NCBI RefSeq assembly: GCF_024714495.1
Contig: NZ_JAMZMJ010000011.1
Coordinates: 124,001-188,000, forward strand
Source of the DNA: Marinoscillum pacificum
GTDB taxonomy: Bacteria > Bacteroidota > Bacteroidia > Cytophagales > Cyclobacteriaceae
DNA: 64,000 bases
Direction of reading: 5' to 3'
Each line of letters begins with the position of its first letter. Positions within the stretch are counted from its first letter, which is position 1. The position numbers were made by a program, and so were the translations under genes. The notes under the pieces were generated by a model. It was not told where the DNA came from. It saw only the letters and a program-made list of their open reading frames with translations, and made no database searches. Shown here piece after piece: positions 28,370-36,374 of the stretch.

Positions 28370-30649
28370 ATGCGGAGAAAGGTAGTTGCAGGAGTTGGAG
28401 TTCCCATATTGGCGTTTATTATTTATCTGATAATACCGCTAAAGCAACGAATTCCAGCTGACTACAGCCAGGTAGTACTGGCCAAGGACAGTACCTTTCT
28501 CCGTGTATTTCTCAATAGCGACGAACAGTGGTGTCTCCCACCACAATTGCAAACAGAAATACCAGAGAACCTCAAACTATCAGTTCTTAACTACGAAGAT
28601 CAATACTTTGAATATCATCCAGGATTCAATCCTGTAGCTATTCTAAGAGCACTATATTGGAATATTACAAGAGGTGAAGTGGTGAGTGGTGGCTCCACTA
28701 TCACCATGCAAGTAGCTCGAATGATCCGGGATCAGGATCGAACCATCTTCCAAAAGTTTCTTGAAATTGCTCTAGCAATCAAAATAGAAACACGTTTTTC
28801 TAAAGAGGAGATTCTGTCTCAATACCTTACTTACGCTCCTTATGGCAGCAACATAAGAGGTTATCAAGCGGCTAGTTACCGATTCTTTGACAAGAAACCG
28901 ACTCAGCTATCCTGGGCGGAAGCGGCTACACTTGCTGTGCTTCCCAATGCACCGGGCATGATATTTCCAACAAAGAATGACGAAGCCCTTAAGACTAAAC
29001 GCGACCAGTTACTTAAGAAGCTGTTTACAAATGAAGTTATCGATGAAGAGACCTATGAACTATCATTATTAGAGCATGTCCCGGACGAAATCATTCCATT
29101 TCCATTAGCAGCACCTCATCTTACAGAACTAATTCATCAAAAGAATCAACTGGATATCGTTAAAACCACCATCGATTCCGACATTCAATACGAGACAGAC
29201 TTCTTCATCAAGCAACATACCGCAAGAATGCACCAAATGGGAATTAATAATGCATGCGCTTTGGTCGTTGATAATAAAACCGGAAATGTACTGAGCTATG
29301 TAGGCAGTCATGACTTTGATGATTTAGATAACCTCGGACGAGTGGATGGAGTCCAAGCGGCTAGATCTAGTGGATCAATCTTAAAACCGTTCCTCTATGC
29401 GCTATCCATTGATGAAGGTCTCATTCTTCCAAACACCCTAATCAAGGACGTACCTACTTACTTTAGCAGTTTCTCTCCCAACAATGCCTCTGAAGAGTTC
29501 TCAGGAATTATTCCAGCTAACAAAGCATTGATCTATTCATTAAATATTCCGGCAGTAAGACTACTAAATGCCTATGGTGTCAATAAGTTTTACAACAATC
29601 TGAAAGCCGCAGGCATCACCACACTTTTCCGAAGTTCTGATGAATACGGACTTCCTATCATATTAGGTGGCTCAGAAGTTACACCATGGGATGTAGCTAA
29701 GCTTTTCCGCGGTATGGCCAATGGTGGTCAATTCGAAGATATCCATTACCTACCCGATGAAACCAGTACGCAAACCCAACTCATAAGTGAGGGCGCCAGC
29801 ACACTCATTCTGGAAGAAATGAAGGAACTGATTCGCCCTGGTCTGGAGTTTTACTGGAAGAAGTATGGCAATCAGAAACCCATCGCATGGAAAACAGGCA
29901 CCAGTTATGGACACAAAGATGCCTGGGCAGTTGGAACCACACCTTCACACACCATAGTTATTTGGGTTGGTAACTTTGATGGACAATCCAATAAAAGCCT
30001 CTCTGGAATGCGAAGTGCAGGACCTCTTCTGTTTAACATCTTAAACATACTTCCTTCAGACGATTGGTTTGAGCCAAACCCCAAAGAGTATTCAACCATC
30101 AAAATATGTAAGCAAACTGGCTTCTATGCCTCAGAGCATTGTCCAGAATCAGAAGAGGAGCTAGCTCCAAAAAACATGAAACCGATGAAGGTGTGTGAGT
30201 TTCACAAGGCTCACCTAATTGAAAACAACCATATCGTCTGCTCCCATTGCTGGAAAGGCAATCAAGTAACCAAAGTATTTCTTAGCTACCCTCCTGATGT
30301 AAGCTATTATCTCAGACAGAATGGTGGTTTAATAGAAAGCATACCGACACACAATCCATCTTGCCCAACAAGAAATGAATCAGATATCCTGGAAATAATC
30401 TACCCTCTGGATGAAGCAAACATCATTGTTACGCGTGATTTCGATGGCACTTACCAACCTGTAGTCAGCAGAGTAGCTACTCGCTATACCAATAGAGAAT
30501 TGTTCTGGTATTTAGACAATGAATATCTGGGAAGCACTATAGAGCAAGCTTCTCTCCCATTAAAACTAAGATCAGGACAACATCTATTAACCGTTACAGA
30601 TCCGGAAGGCAATAGGGATCAGGTTTCTTTCTCCGTGATTGTCAACTAA
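28370..30649 (+). CDS. pbpC: Penicillin-binding protein 1C (bifunctional peptidoglycan synthase)
   Basis: A 759-residue class A penicillin-binding protein. After an N-terminal membrane anchor (about residues 5-22) comes the GT51 glycosyltransferase, with catalytic Glu76 in NYEDQYFEYHPG and the SGGSTITMQ motif. The transpeptidase follows, with Ser336 in SILK and a later KTGT box. The C-terminus is the PBP1C-type BiPBP domain and carries several Cys residues. It makes or repairs peptidoglycan, probably at sites of damage, in concert with the upstream A2M gene only 6 bp away. Its stop overlaps the convergent HMA gene by 4 bp. Confidence 0.93.
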   Translation: MRRKVVAGVGVPILAFIIYLIIPLKQRIPADYSQVVLAKDSTFLRVFLNSDEQWCLPPQLQTEIPENLKLSVLNYEDQYFEYHPGFNPVAILRALYWNITRGEVVSGGSTITMQVARMIRDQDRTIFQKFLEIALAIKIETRFSKEEILSQYLTYAPYGSNIRGYQAASYRFFDKKPTQLSWAEAATLAVLPNAPGMIFPTKNDEALKTKRDQLLKKLFTNEVIDEETYELSLLEHVPDEIIPFPLAAPHLTELIHQKNQLDIVKTTIDSDIQYETDFFIKQHTARMHQMGINNACALVVDNKTGNVLSYVGSHDFDDLDNLGRVDGVQAARSSGSILKPFLYALSIDEGLILPNTLIKDVPTYFSSFSPNNASEEFSGIIPANKALIYSLNIPAVRLLNAYGVNKFYNNLKAAGITTLFRSSDEYGLPIILGGSEVTPWDVAKLFRGMANGGQFEDIHYLPDETSTQTQLISEGASTLILEEMKELIRPGLEFYWKKYGNQKPIAWKTGTSYGHKDAWAVGTTPSHTIVIWVGNFDGQSNKSLSGMRSAGPLLFNILNILPSDDWFEPNPKEYSTIKICKQTGFYASEHCPESEEELAPKNMKPMKVCEFHKAHLIENNHIVCSHCWKGNQVTKVFLSYPPDVSYYLRQNGGLIESIPTHNPSCPTRNESDILEIIYPLDEANIIVTRDFDGTYQPVVSRVATRYTNRELFWYLDNEYLGSTIEQASLPLKLRSGQHLLTVTDPEGNRDQVSFSVIVN

Positions 30650-30909
30650 GACATTCTTCCCACCGCACAACTGACGTACGATTTCACTTTTTGCATTCCT
30701 GTAGAAGTACCTTGCTGTGGATAGCCCAGGCTACTCAGTTTATCCAGCAACGTTTGTTTACTTACAGCAAACTCATGAAGCAATGTCACTTCAGAGGTTT
30801 CTACTTCCACAGCAACGGCATTAACACCTTCTACTTTTTGCAGATTGTTTTTAATGGTGTTGGCACAACCTCCGCACTTCAAATTGTCTACGATGATTTT
30901 AGTTTCCAT
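30646..30909 (-). CDS. Heavy-metal-associated (HMA) domain protein, CopZ-like
   Basis: An 87-residue cytoplasmic protein with one HMA domain. The metal-binding motif is near the start (Cys12-x2-Cys15 in LKCGGCANTI), followed by the usual beta-alpha-beta pattern up to LSSLGYP. The tail after residue 65 carries an extra Cys near the end. It should bind Cu(I) or a similar ion and pass it to a transporter, but no P-type ATPase lies in this window. It is divergent from the rhodanese-thioredoxin pair with a shared 179-bp region, and convergent with pbpC (4-bp overlap). Confidence 0.85.
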   Translation of the reverse strand: METKIIVDNLKCGGCANTIKNNLQKVEGVNAVAVEVETSEVTLLHEFAVSKQTLLDKLSSLGYPQQGTSTGMQKVKSYVSCAVGRMS

Positions 30910-31003
30910 AATTCAAGGAGTTTGAGAGAACAATATTAGCATTAACTCATCTGCAACATACTGATATTGAACTTTTTAAAAAATGACTTTTCGCAGTTTC
31001 CAG

Positions 31004-31019
31004 TGTAACCGATGTTACA
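31004..31019. promoter_or_regulatory. Crp/Fnr-type site TGTAAC-N4-GTTACA
   Basis: A perfect 6-4-6 inverted repeat lies in the divergent region between the HMA and rhodanese genes. Its centre (31011.5) is about 41.5 bases ahead of the start predicted from the -7-like TTTCTTTG at 31041-31048. That is the spacing for class II activation by Crp/Fnr-family proteins. No such regulator is encoded in this window. Confidence 0.55.
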
Positions 31020-31040
31020 AACTCCATTTAATCTTCATCG

Positions 31041-31048
31041 TTTCTTTG
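31041..31048 (+). promoter_or_regulatory. -7-like element of the rhodanese-thioredoxin operon
   Basis: TTTCTTTG (followed by C) differs at one position from the TAnnTTTG consensus and has no TTTG at -33, which is common for activator-dependent promoters. The Crp/Fnr-like site lies at the position such an activator would occupy. Confidence 0.4.
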
Positions 31049-31088
31049 CATAAGAGTTTAGAAAAAAGAAACAGAAAATTTTAAAAAT

Positions 31089-31370
31089 ATGAGTTTACAA
31101 AAATTAATCAACGAGGGAGCAAAAATCATCGACGTTAGATCTCCAATGGAATTTGCAGGCGGAAGCGTACCAGGCGCAATCAACATTCCTTTGAATGAAG
31201 TACCGGCAAGAGTAGATGAGTTTAAGGCAATGGAAGGACCGCTTGTACTTTGCTGCATGAGTGGAAACAGAAGTGGGCAGGCATGTGCATTCTTAGGTGC
31301 TCAAGGCATCGAAGTGTACAATGGTGGTTCTTGGTACGATGTGAACGCTTTGGTTCCTCAAAACGCATAA
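31089..31370 (+). CDS. Single-domain rhodanese (sulfurtransferase)
   Basis: A 93-residue rhodanese domain. The substrate-binding Asp-Val-Arg-x-Pro-x-E-F block is at residues 15-22. The active-site loop is Cys56-M-S-G-N-R-S, which matches the CxxGxR type and follows a second Cys at 55. No signal peptide is seen, so it is cytoplasmic. It may move sulfane sulfur from thiosulfate, persulfides or polysulfide. The thioredoxin gene begins 3 bp after its stop, and thioredoxin is a likely acceptor of the sulfur. Confidence 0.9.
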   Translation: MSLQKLINEGAKIIDVRSPMEFAGGSVPGAINIPLNEVPARVDEFKAMEGPLVLCCMSGNRSGQACAFLGAQGIEVYNGGSWYDVNALVPQNA

Positions 31371-31373
31371 AAA

Positions 31374-31685
31374 ATGGCACAAACATTCAGCGAAATCATC
31401 AAGTCAGATAAGCCTGTTTTGGTAGACTTCTCAGCAGAATGGTGCGGACCTTGTCAGATGCTGGGTCCAATACTTAATGACCTGAAGAAGAGAGTCAAAA
31501 ACAAAGCAACCATTGTGAAGGTGGATGTAGATAAAAACCAAAAGTTGGCTAGAAGCTTGAGAATACAAAGCGTCCCAACATTGGTGATCTACCAGAAGGG
31601 ACAGATAAAATGGAGACAATCAGGCGTTAGACAAGCCGCTGAATTAGAAAATATACTTAATCAGTTCATGTTAACTGAGGTTTAG
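31374..31685 (+). CDS. Thioredoxin
   Basis: A 103-residue thioredoxin of standard length with the redox motif Trp23-Cys24-Gly25-Pro26-Cys27, the conserved VDFSAEWC lead, the buried Asp (VDVD) and the cis-Pro in SVPTLV. It is a cytoplasmic disulfide reductant. It is co-transcribed with the rhodanese (3-bp gap) and followed by a clear terminator. The pairing suggests a role in sulfur transfer or persulfide reduction rather than being the cell's only thioredoxin. Confidence 0.93.
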   Translation: MAQTFSEIIKSDKPVLVDFSAEWCGPCQMLGPILNDLKKRVKNKATIVKVDVDKNQKLARSLRIQSVPTLVIYQKGQIKWRQSGVRQAAELENILNQFMLTEV

Positions 31686-31715
31686 TTGTTGATTATCATA
31701 GCGCAGAGAGTGATA

Positions 31716-31746
31716 GGTCACCCGTTTTGGGTGGCCTTTCTTTTTT
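31716..31746 (+). terminator. Rho-independent terminator after thioredoxin
   Basis: Stem GGTCACCC/GGGTGGCC with a 5-nt loop, followed by TTTCTTTTTT. It ends the rhodanese-thioredoxin operon just before the convergent phytochrome gene. Confidence 0.85.
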
Positions 31747-31747
31747 A

Positions 31748-34087
31748 TCACTTCTGTAGACTATGAGGGAACTGCACGTAGAAAGTAGTCCCTTCGCCTA
31801 ATGCGCTTTCAGCCCAAATACGACCTTGATGTCTTTCAACAATTTTACGACAAATAGCTAAACCTAACCCTGTACCCTCGTAAGCCGACTTGCCATGCAA
31901 GCGCTCGAACAATCCGAATATTTTATCAACGAAAGCCATATCAAAGCCGATACCATTGTCTTTCACATAGAAGGTAACTCCATTGGACTCATCCTTCTGC
32001 TTACCTATTATCACTTTTGGTGTTGTTTCGTCAGCTTTGGCAAATTTCAGCGCATTCTGGATGAGGTTTTGAAATATGCGGTATATCTGAAGCTTATCAC
32101 CATATACGAAACCTAGCTTTTCCACCTCAATCACAGCTTCTTTTTGCTGAACAAGAACCTGTAAATCACCCAACACTTGATCGATGATTGAGTTAGCGTC
32201 TATTTGTTCAAAAGGATCAGAAGAACGGTTAATTCTTGAGAAACTTAGTAAATCTTTAATTAGCGTTTGCATTCTTGCTGAAGCCCCTATCATCCGGCTG
32301 AGATAATCACTGGATTTTGGATCTAGTTTACCTTCCTGCAATTCTTTCAATCGATCACCAAACGCTTGAATTTTCCGTAAAGGCTCCTGCAAATCATGCG
32401 ATGCCACATATGCAAATTGCTCCAATTCAGCATTGGACTGTTGCGCGTCTTTAAGCGCAATTTTCAGCTCATTCTGAATTTGCTGCCTGTCCTGAATTTC
32501 TTTCTCAAGATCATGAGTACGCAATTTCACATTGGCTTCCAACCGCTCATTAGTCCGCTTAAGTCGTTCGCTTTTTCGAACGATATAATTCATGAGTATA
32601 CCCTTAAAGTTAACCGCAATATCCAGCTCAACTTTATCCCATAAAAGCGACTTGTATTGAACATTCTCTTGCCACAACTCAAAAGACTTTCTTGGCATTA
32701 ACCGATGACTTCCATCATCCTGAAACTCTATAATTTTCTCTGGTTTACCTCCCCAATTTTTTGTCTCGATCACCTCAGGACGTAACCACATGATGTATTC
32801 ATCGAAATCCTGCGATAAAGACAAGAAATAAACACCAGAGACAACCTTACTAATTGGTTTAAAGACTTCATTTTCCAATGCCAACTGATTGGTTTGGTAA
32901 TCAGAAGTAATAGTAGCATTCTTCTGCGCCCACTCTGCTATCTGATCAATCCATTCACCGGAAGGTGTACTTCCATAAACTTCAGATTTTGAATTAACAC
33001 TCAAAACAACTCCCTGCGCATTCATCATGGACATCAATGAAGAAGCCTCTTTTCGTAACCCATCAAGAAAGTCTTCTTCATTGGCTATTTGTCCCGTTAA
33101 CTTTGCTAAGAGAGACTGAAGTTCGGCTGTTCTAATTCTTTGCTGAGACTGTTCTTTCGTATTGATCAGATAGGAAACGATCATTCCTAAATAAGAGGCA
33201 GCTTCTTTCACATTTACAGGCACCACATGTGGAGCATAATGATGACATGCTATCAATCCCCAAAGCTTTCCTTCTACGATGATACTGATAGACATAGATG
33301 CCTGCACCCCCATATTTCTCAAGTATTGCAAATGGATTGGTGACACACTTCTCAGTGAGCTTGTTCCAATGTCAATTGGCGATGCCACAGGGACTATTGG
33401 ACTAGCAACAGCATTGACATCAGCAATTGTCCGAACTCTATTTCGCAAATACAGCTGTCTTGCCTGTGCGGGAATGTCAGATTCGGGAAAATGCTGCTTT
33501 AGAAAAGAATTGAGATGATCTACCTTAGATTCCGCAACAACTTCCCCATTATATTCTTCATCAAATCGATATAGCATTACACGATCAAAACCCGTTAATT
33601 GACGCGTTTCAGAAACAGCATAATCAAATATATCTTGTAAATATTCAGCAGAAATCAGATCTCTTACTACGTTTCTAATCTGATGATAAAAGCTTAGAAA
33701 AGCCGTTTGATCCTGAATGCTAGATGGTTCTACGTCTAACAGTAAATATTTTTCGTTGCGAGTTAAACTCGCATCCATTTTAACTGCTTCCCCTTTCGCA
33801 TTTTCCAAGCTCAGCACAAACGGATTGATCGGTTCAAAATCTGCATCATCTTTTACCTGATCAAGTTGCTTCAGCACATCTGAACCAACCAGTACACCCA
33901 CTGACTGTCCAAGCAGCTGATCCAGTTTGAAATCAGTATATTCTTCCACATTTTGACTGAGGAATCGAATAGTTAACTCAATTGGATCTAGTACCACTAA
34001 AAAACCATGCGGCTGAATAGTACCGGGAATATGTATTGGCTCTTCGTGGCAATTATCCAGTGTTGCGATAAATGATGGCTGCTTCAA
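31748..34087 (-). CDS. bphP: Bacteriophytochrome histidine kinase
   Basis: A 779-residue red/far-red photoreceptor kinase. The PAS domain (~5-115) holds the biliverdin-binding Cys13 in DNCHEEPIHIPG followed by IQPHG. The GAF domain (~135-300) has PESDIPAQAR and ACHHYAPH, and a PHY domain follows (~310-490). HisKA carries His564 (ASHDLQEPLRKI), and the HATPase domain ends the protein. All chromophore and kinase residues are in place. It starts with TTG one base after the heme oxygenase stop, and no in-frame ATG exists before the PAS core. Heme oxygenase and a response regulator lie directly upstream. Confidence 0.94.
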   Translation of the reverse strand: MKQPSFIATLDNCHEEPIHIPGTIQPHGFLVVLDPIELTIRFLSQNVEEYTDFKLDQLLGQSVGVLVGSDVLKQLDQVKDDADFEPINPFVLSLENAKGEAVKMDASLTRNEKYLLLDVEPSSIQDQTAFLSFYHQIRNVVRDLISAEYLQDIFDYAVSETRQLTGFDRVMLYRFDEEYNGEVVAESKVDHLNSFLKQHFPESDIPAQARQLYLRNRVRTIADVNAVASPIVPVASPIDIGTSSLRSVSPIHLQYLRNMGVQASMSISIIVEGKLWGLIACHHYAPHVVPVNVKEAASYLGMIVSYLINTKEQSQQRIRTAELQSLLAKLTGQIANEEDFLDGLRKEASSLMSMMNAQGVVLSVNSKSEVYGSTPSGEWIDQIAEWAQKNATITSDYQTNQLALENEVFKPISKVVSGVYFLSLSQDFDEYIMWLRPEVIETKNWGGKPEKIIEFQDDGSHRLMPRKSFELWQENVQYKSLLWDKVELDIAVNFKGILMNYIVRKSERLKRTNERLEANVKLRTHDLEKEIQDRQQIQNELKIALKDAQQSNAELEQFAYVASHDLQEPLRKIQAFGDRLKELQEGKLDPKSSDYLSRMIGASARMQTLIKDLLSFSRINRSSDPFEQIDANSIIDQVLGDLQVLVQQKEAVIEVEKLGFVYGDKLQIYRIFQNLIQNALKFAKADETTPKVIIGKQKDESNGVTFYVKDNGIGFDMAFVDKIFGLFERLHGKSAYEGTGLGLAICRKIVERHQGRIWAESALGEGTTFYVQFPHSLQK

Positions 34088-34088
34088 C

Positions 34089-34652
34089 TCAAATTAATTT
34101 TATTACGGCGTGCATAAATTGAAATGCTTTTTCAGATGCTACAAGTACTTCCGATTGGCGTGTCGGATTTGCATCACCATAAGCGTTCAGCAAATTCAAA
34201 AATTCTTTCCATTTTTCCCCTCGGCTATCTCCATAACTCAGAAAGAAATTCAAGTGTTTATCTTTTTCAATCCACTCCAACTCCTGAAGCTTCTTAGCAA
34301 TAAACTTACCTCCCAAAGTAGCCCCTTCCATTACATAAGATACACCTAAACAAGATGCATAGTTTACTTCTAAGTCAAAAGTTTGATTTAACAGGACACT
34401 TTCACTCCCGCTATCCAGGTTTTCCAAATCATGCTTAATCCAGGAGAGCTTAGATCGATCATGCAATAACTCATTACCCTCCGACATAGATTCCAAGACA
34501 TTCTCCATTTGATCATAAGCATAATGAAAATGTGATAGTATGCGTGCGTACTCAGCTGGGGATAATTCAGGGTTAAAAAGTTTAGAAATTAGTTCCTGCT
34601 CTACTTGCGTATGAAGTGTAGCTGTAAACTTTTTAATTTCTTCTGCTATCAA
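34089..34652 (-). CDS. bphO: Biliverdin-producing heme oxygenase
   Basis: A 187-residue heme oxygenase. The proximal heme ligand is probably His14 (TATLHTQVE), and the distal helix has the flexible Gly motif in LGVSYVMEGATLGGK. It opens heme to biliverdin, CO and iron, and biliverdin is the chromophore of the phytochrome encoded next. The start is a TTG overlapping the response regulator's TGA (TTGA), and there is no ATG in frame before the catalytic His. Tight spacing on both sides shows a three-gene operon. Confidence 0.9.
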   Translation of the reverse strand: MIAEEIKKFTATLHTQVEQELISKLFNPELSPAEYARILSHFHYAYDQMENVLESMSEGNELLHDRSKLSWIKHDLENLDSGSESVLLNQTFDLEVNYASCLGVSYVMEGATLGGKFIAKKLQELEWIEKDKHLNFFLSYGDSRGEKWKEFLNLLNAYGDANPTRQSEVLVASEKAFQFMHAVIKLI

Positions 34653-35086
34653 CGAATGTAAAAATTTAGAGGAGTCAATGCAGCTTTTTCAAGCCAGTAA
34701 GTCTTAATTACAGAAACCATTTCCACCAAATCTTTAAACATAGTAGGTTTCGTAAAGTAGGTGTTTACACCTTGTAGATATGAGGACTGAATATCATCCT
34801 CTGAAGCAGAAGTTGTAAATACAATAACTGGTATCTGTTTGAATTGTGGATCACTTTTAATTGCCTTAATCGCTTCACGACCATCCATTTTCGGCATATT
34901 AAGATCCATAAAAATCAAAGTTGGTGGCTCCTCTCTATTACTAAGAATAGTCATCAGCTCATCACCGTTTTCTGCATATTCGGTAACTCCAGCTTCTATA
35001 CCATTGGCTTCAAATGCATCCTGAATCAGCAATCGATCATCAAAATCATCCTCAGCTATCAGAATACTATAATTCATTTTTGACAT
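34649..35086 (-). CDS. Single-domain response regulator (Rcp1-like) of the phytochrome operon
   Basis: A 145-residue CheY-like receiver with no output domain. Acidic residues lie in AEDDFDDR, the phospho-acceptor Asp in LIFMDLNMPKMDG, the Thr in VFTTSASEDD and the Lys in TYFTKP. Single-domain receivers of this sort (cyanobacterial Rcp1) take phosphate from phytochromes. It is the first gene of the operon, with the heme oxygenase overlapping its end by 4 bp. An unusual hairpin lies in its upstream region. Confidence 0.9.
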   Translation of the reverse strand: MSKMNYSILIAEDDFDDRLLIQDAFEANGIEAGVTEYAENGDELMTILSNREEPPTLIFMDLNMPKMDGREAIKAIKSDPQFKQIPVIVFTTSASEDDIQSSYLQGVNTYFTKPTMFKDLVEMVSVIKTYWLEKAALTPLNFYIR

Positions 35087-35123
35087 ATTTTTCTTCTAGG
35101 GCCATTAAATCACATACATATGC

Positions 35124-35158
35124 AAGAATGTGATGCTATCAAATATAGCAACATTCTT
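35124..35158. promoter_or_regulatory. Nested inverted repeat upstream of the phytochrome operon
   Basis: AAGAATGT (35124-35131) pairs perfectly with ACATTCTT (35151-35158). Inside, GCTAT (35135-35139) pairs with ATAGC (35145-35149). On the minus strand it contains TATATTTG (35147-35140), a perfect -7 element, so it sits on the likely promoter. It could be an operator or a structured leader. Confidence 0.4.
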
Positions 35159-35209
35159 AAAAACATGATTTTTTCTCTTATAACTGAAAGAATACGAGGC
35201 ATTTAAACA

Positions 35210-36322
35210 TTATACTCTCACATAGATTCCTTTCCGATCAAGAAAAAATCCAATAATCCAATTTAACAAGGTGAAGGTAATAGCGTAGAAAAGCGAGGCT
35301 AATGATGCAGGCAAAGCTAACAAATAGGTTTCATATATCCATGTCTGTATAGGTTGCCCTCCAACATTCACCATCCAAAAGAGCACTGCAAGCACCCATG
35401 AAAATGCATAAATAAACAACGGATTCTTACCAAATACTACAAAGAAATGAGTCCAACGCTCACTTTTTCTTAACTCGATAAAGTATGAAAGCAACGCTAA
35501 TGCACTCATACAAATTCCAGATGTCAATAATACAAACGAACTAGTCCAGATTTTCTTATTCAATGGAAAGAATAAATCCCAGGTCAATCCAGCCAAAATC
35601 AATAATATACCAGCGATCAATAGCTTGGCAATCACTTCATAGGACACTCCATTGCGGGTTACAAATAGCCCTACTAAATAGCCAATTAGGACATTAACAA
35701 CTGCTGGAAGCGTACTTAACAATCCTTCTGGATCAAACGGCATTCCTTCTCCCTGATAGACATGATTAGGTCCTACAACTGCTAAATCCCATTGATTACC
35801 TACAAATCCCGCCAGACTGTATGGGTCTCCATTTCCCAGAGACCACACCACCAACCAATACCCAAAGAGGACGGCAACTGAAGTATTAATAATCGCACGG
35901 TTGGTTTTGGCATAATGGATAATGATAGCTGCTAACAGATAACAGAATGCTATCCGTTGCAACACTCCAAATATTCGTAAAGAAGAAAATGAGATAAATT
36001 CTCCAGAGCCGAAATCATATAATGGAAACCAGTTAAGACCCAGGCCAATTAAAAAAATTAACAATGACCGCTTGAGAACTTTCTTCCAGAAAAAGCCATC
36101 TCCCTGCTCTTCATACCTGCTCATAACAAATGCCATGGAATTGCCTACTGCAAACAAAAAAGAAGGAAAAACTAAGTCGGTAAGTGTAAACCCATGCCAG
36201 GCGGCATGCTGTAAAGGACCGTACTGAACACCCCATTGACAGGGGTTGTTCACTACGATCATTAAAAAAACTGTTGCTCCCCGGAAGACATCCAGGGATA
36301 GAAATCTTTGTTTTACTGTCAT
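35210..36322 (-). CDS. HGSNAT/DUF5009-type multi-pass acyltransferase-like protein
   Basis: A 370-residue membrane protein with about ten hydrophobic segments. It begins with SLDVFRGATVFLMIVVNNP and continues with HGFTLTDLVFPSFLFAVGNSM, the hallmark of the COG4299 family (heparan-alpha-glucosaminide N-acetyltransferase-like, bacterial NagX/DUF5009). The family is thought to move acetyl groups across the membrane to sugars, possibly linked to amino-sugar or peptidoglycan recycling. The substrate here is unknown. It stands alone between the phytochrome operon and the M42 peptidase gene. Confidence 0.87.
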   Translation of the reverse strand: MTVKQRFLSLDVFRGATVFLMIVVNNPCQWGVQYGPLQHAAWHGFTLTDLVFPSFLFAVGNSMAFVMSRYEEQGDGFFWKKVLKRSLLIFLIGLGLNWFPLYDFGSGEFISFSSLRIFGVLQRIAFCYLLAAIIIHYAKTNRAIINTSVAVLFGYWLVVWSLGNGDPYSLAGFVGNQWDLAVVGPNHVYQGEGMPFDPEGLLSTLPAVVNVLIGYLVGLFVTRNGVSYEVIAKLLIAGILLILAGLTWDLFFPLNKKIWTSSFVLLTSGICMSALALLSYFIELRKSERWTHFFVVFGKNPLFIYAFSWVLAVLFWMVNVGGQPIQTWIYETYLLALPASLASLFYAITFTLLNWIIGFFLDRKGIYVRV

Positions 36323-36374
36323 GCTAGTTGATTATCACATACAAGATGCCATAAAAATAGCAGACTTATTCGAA

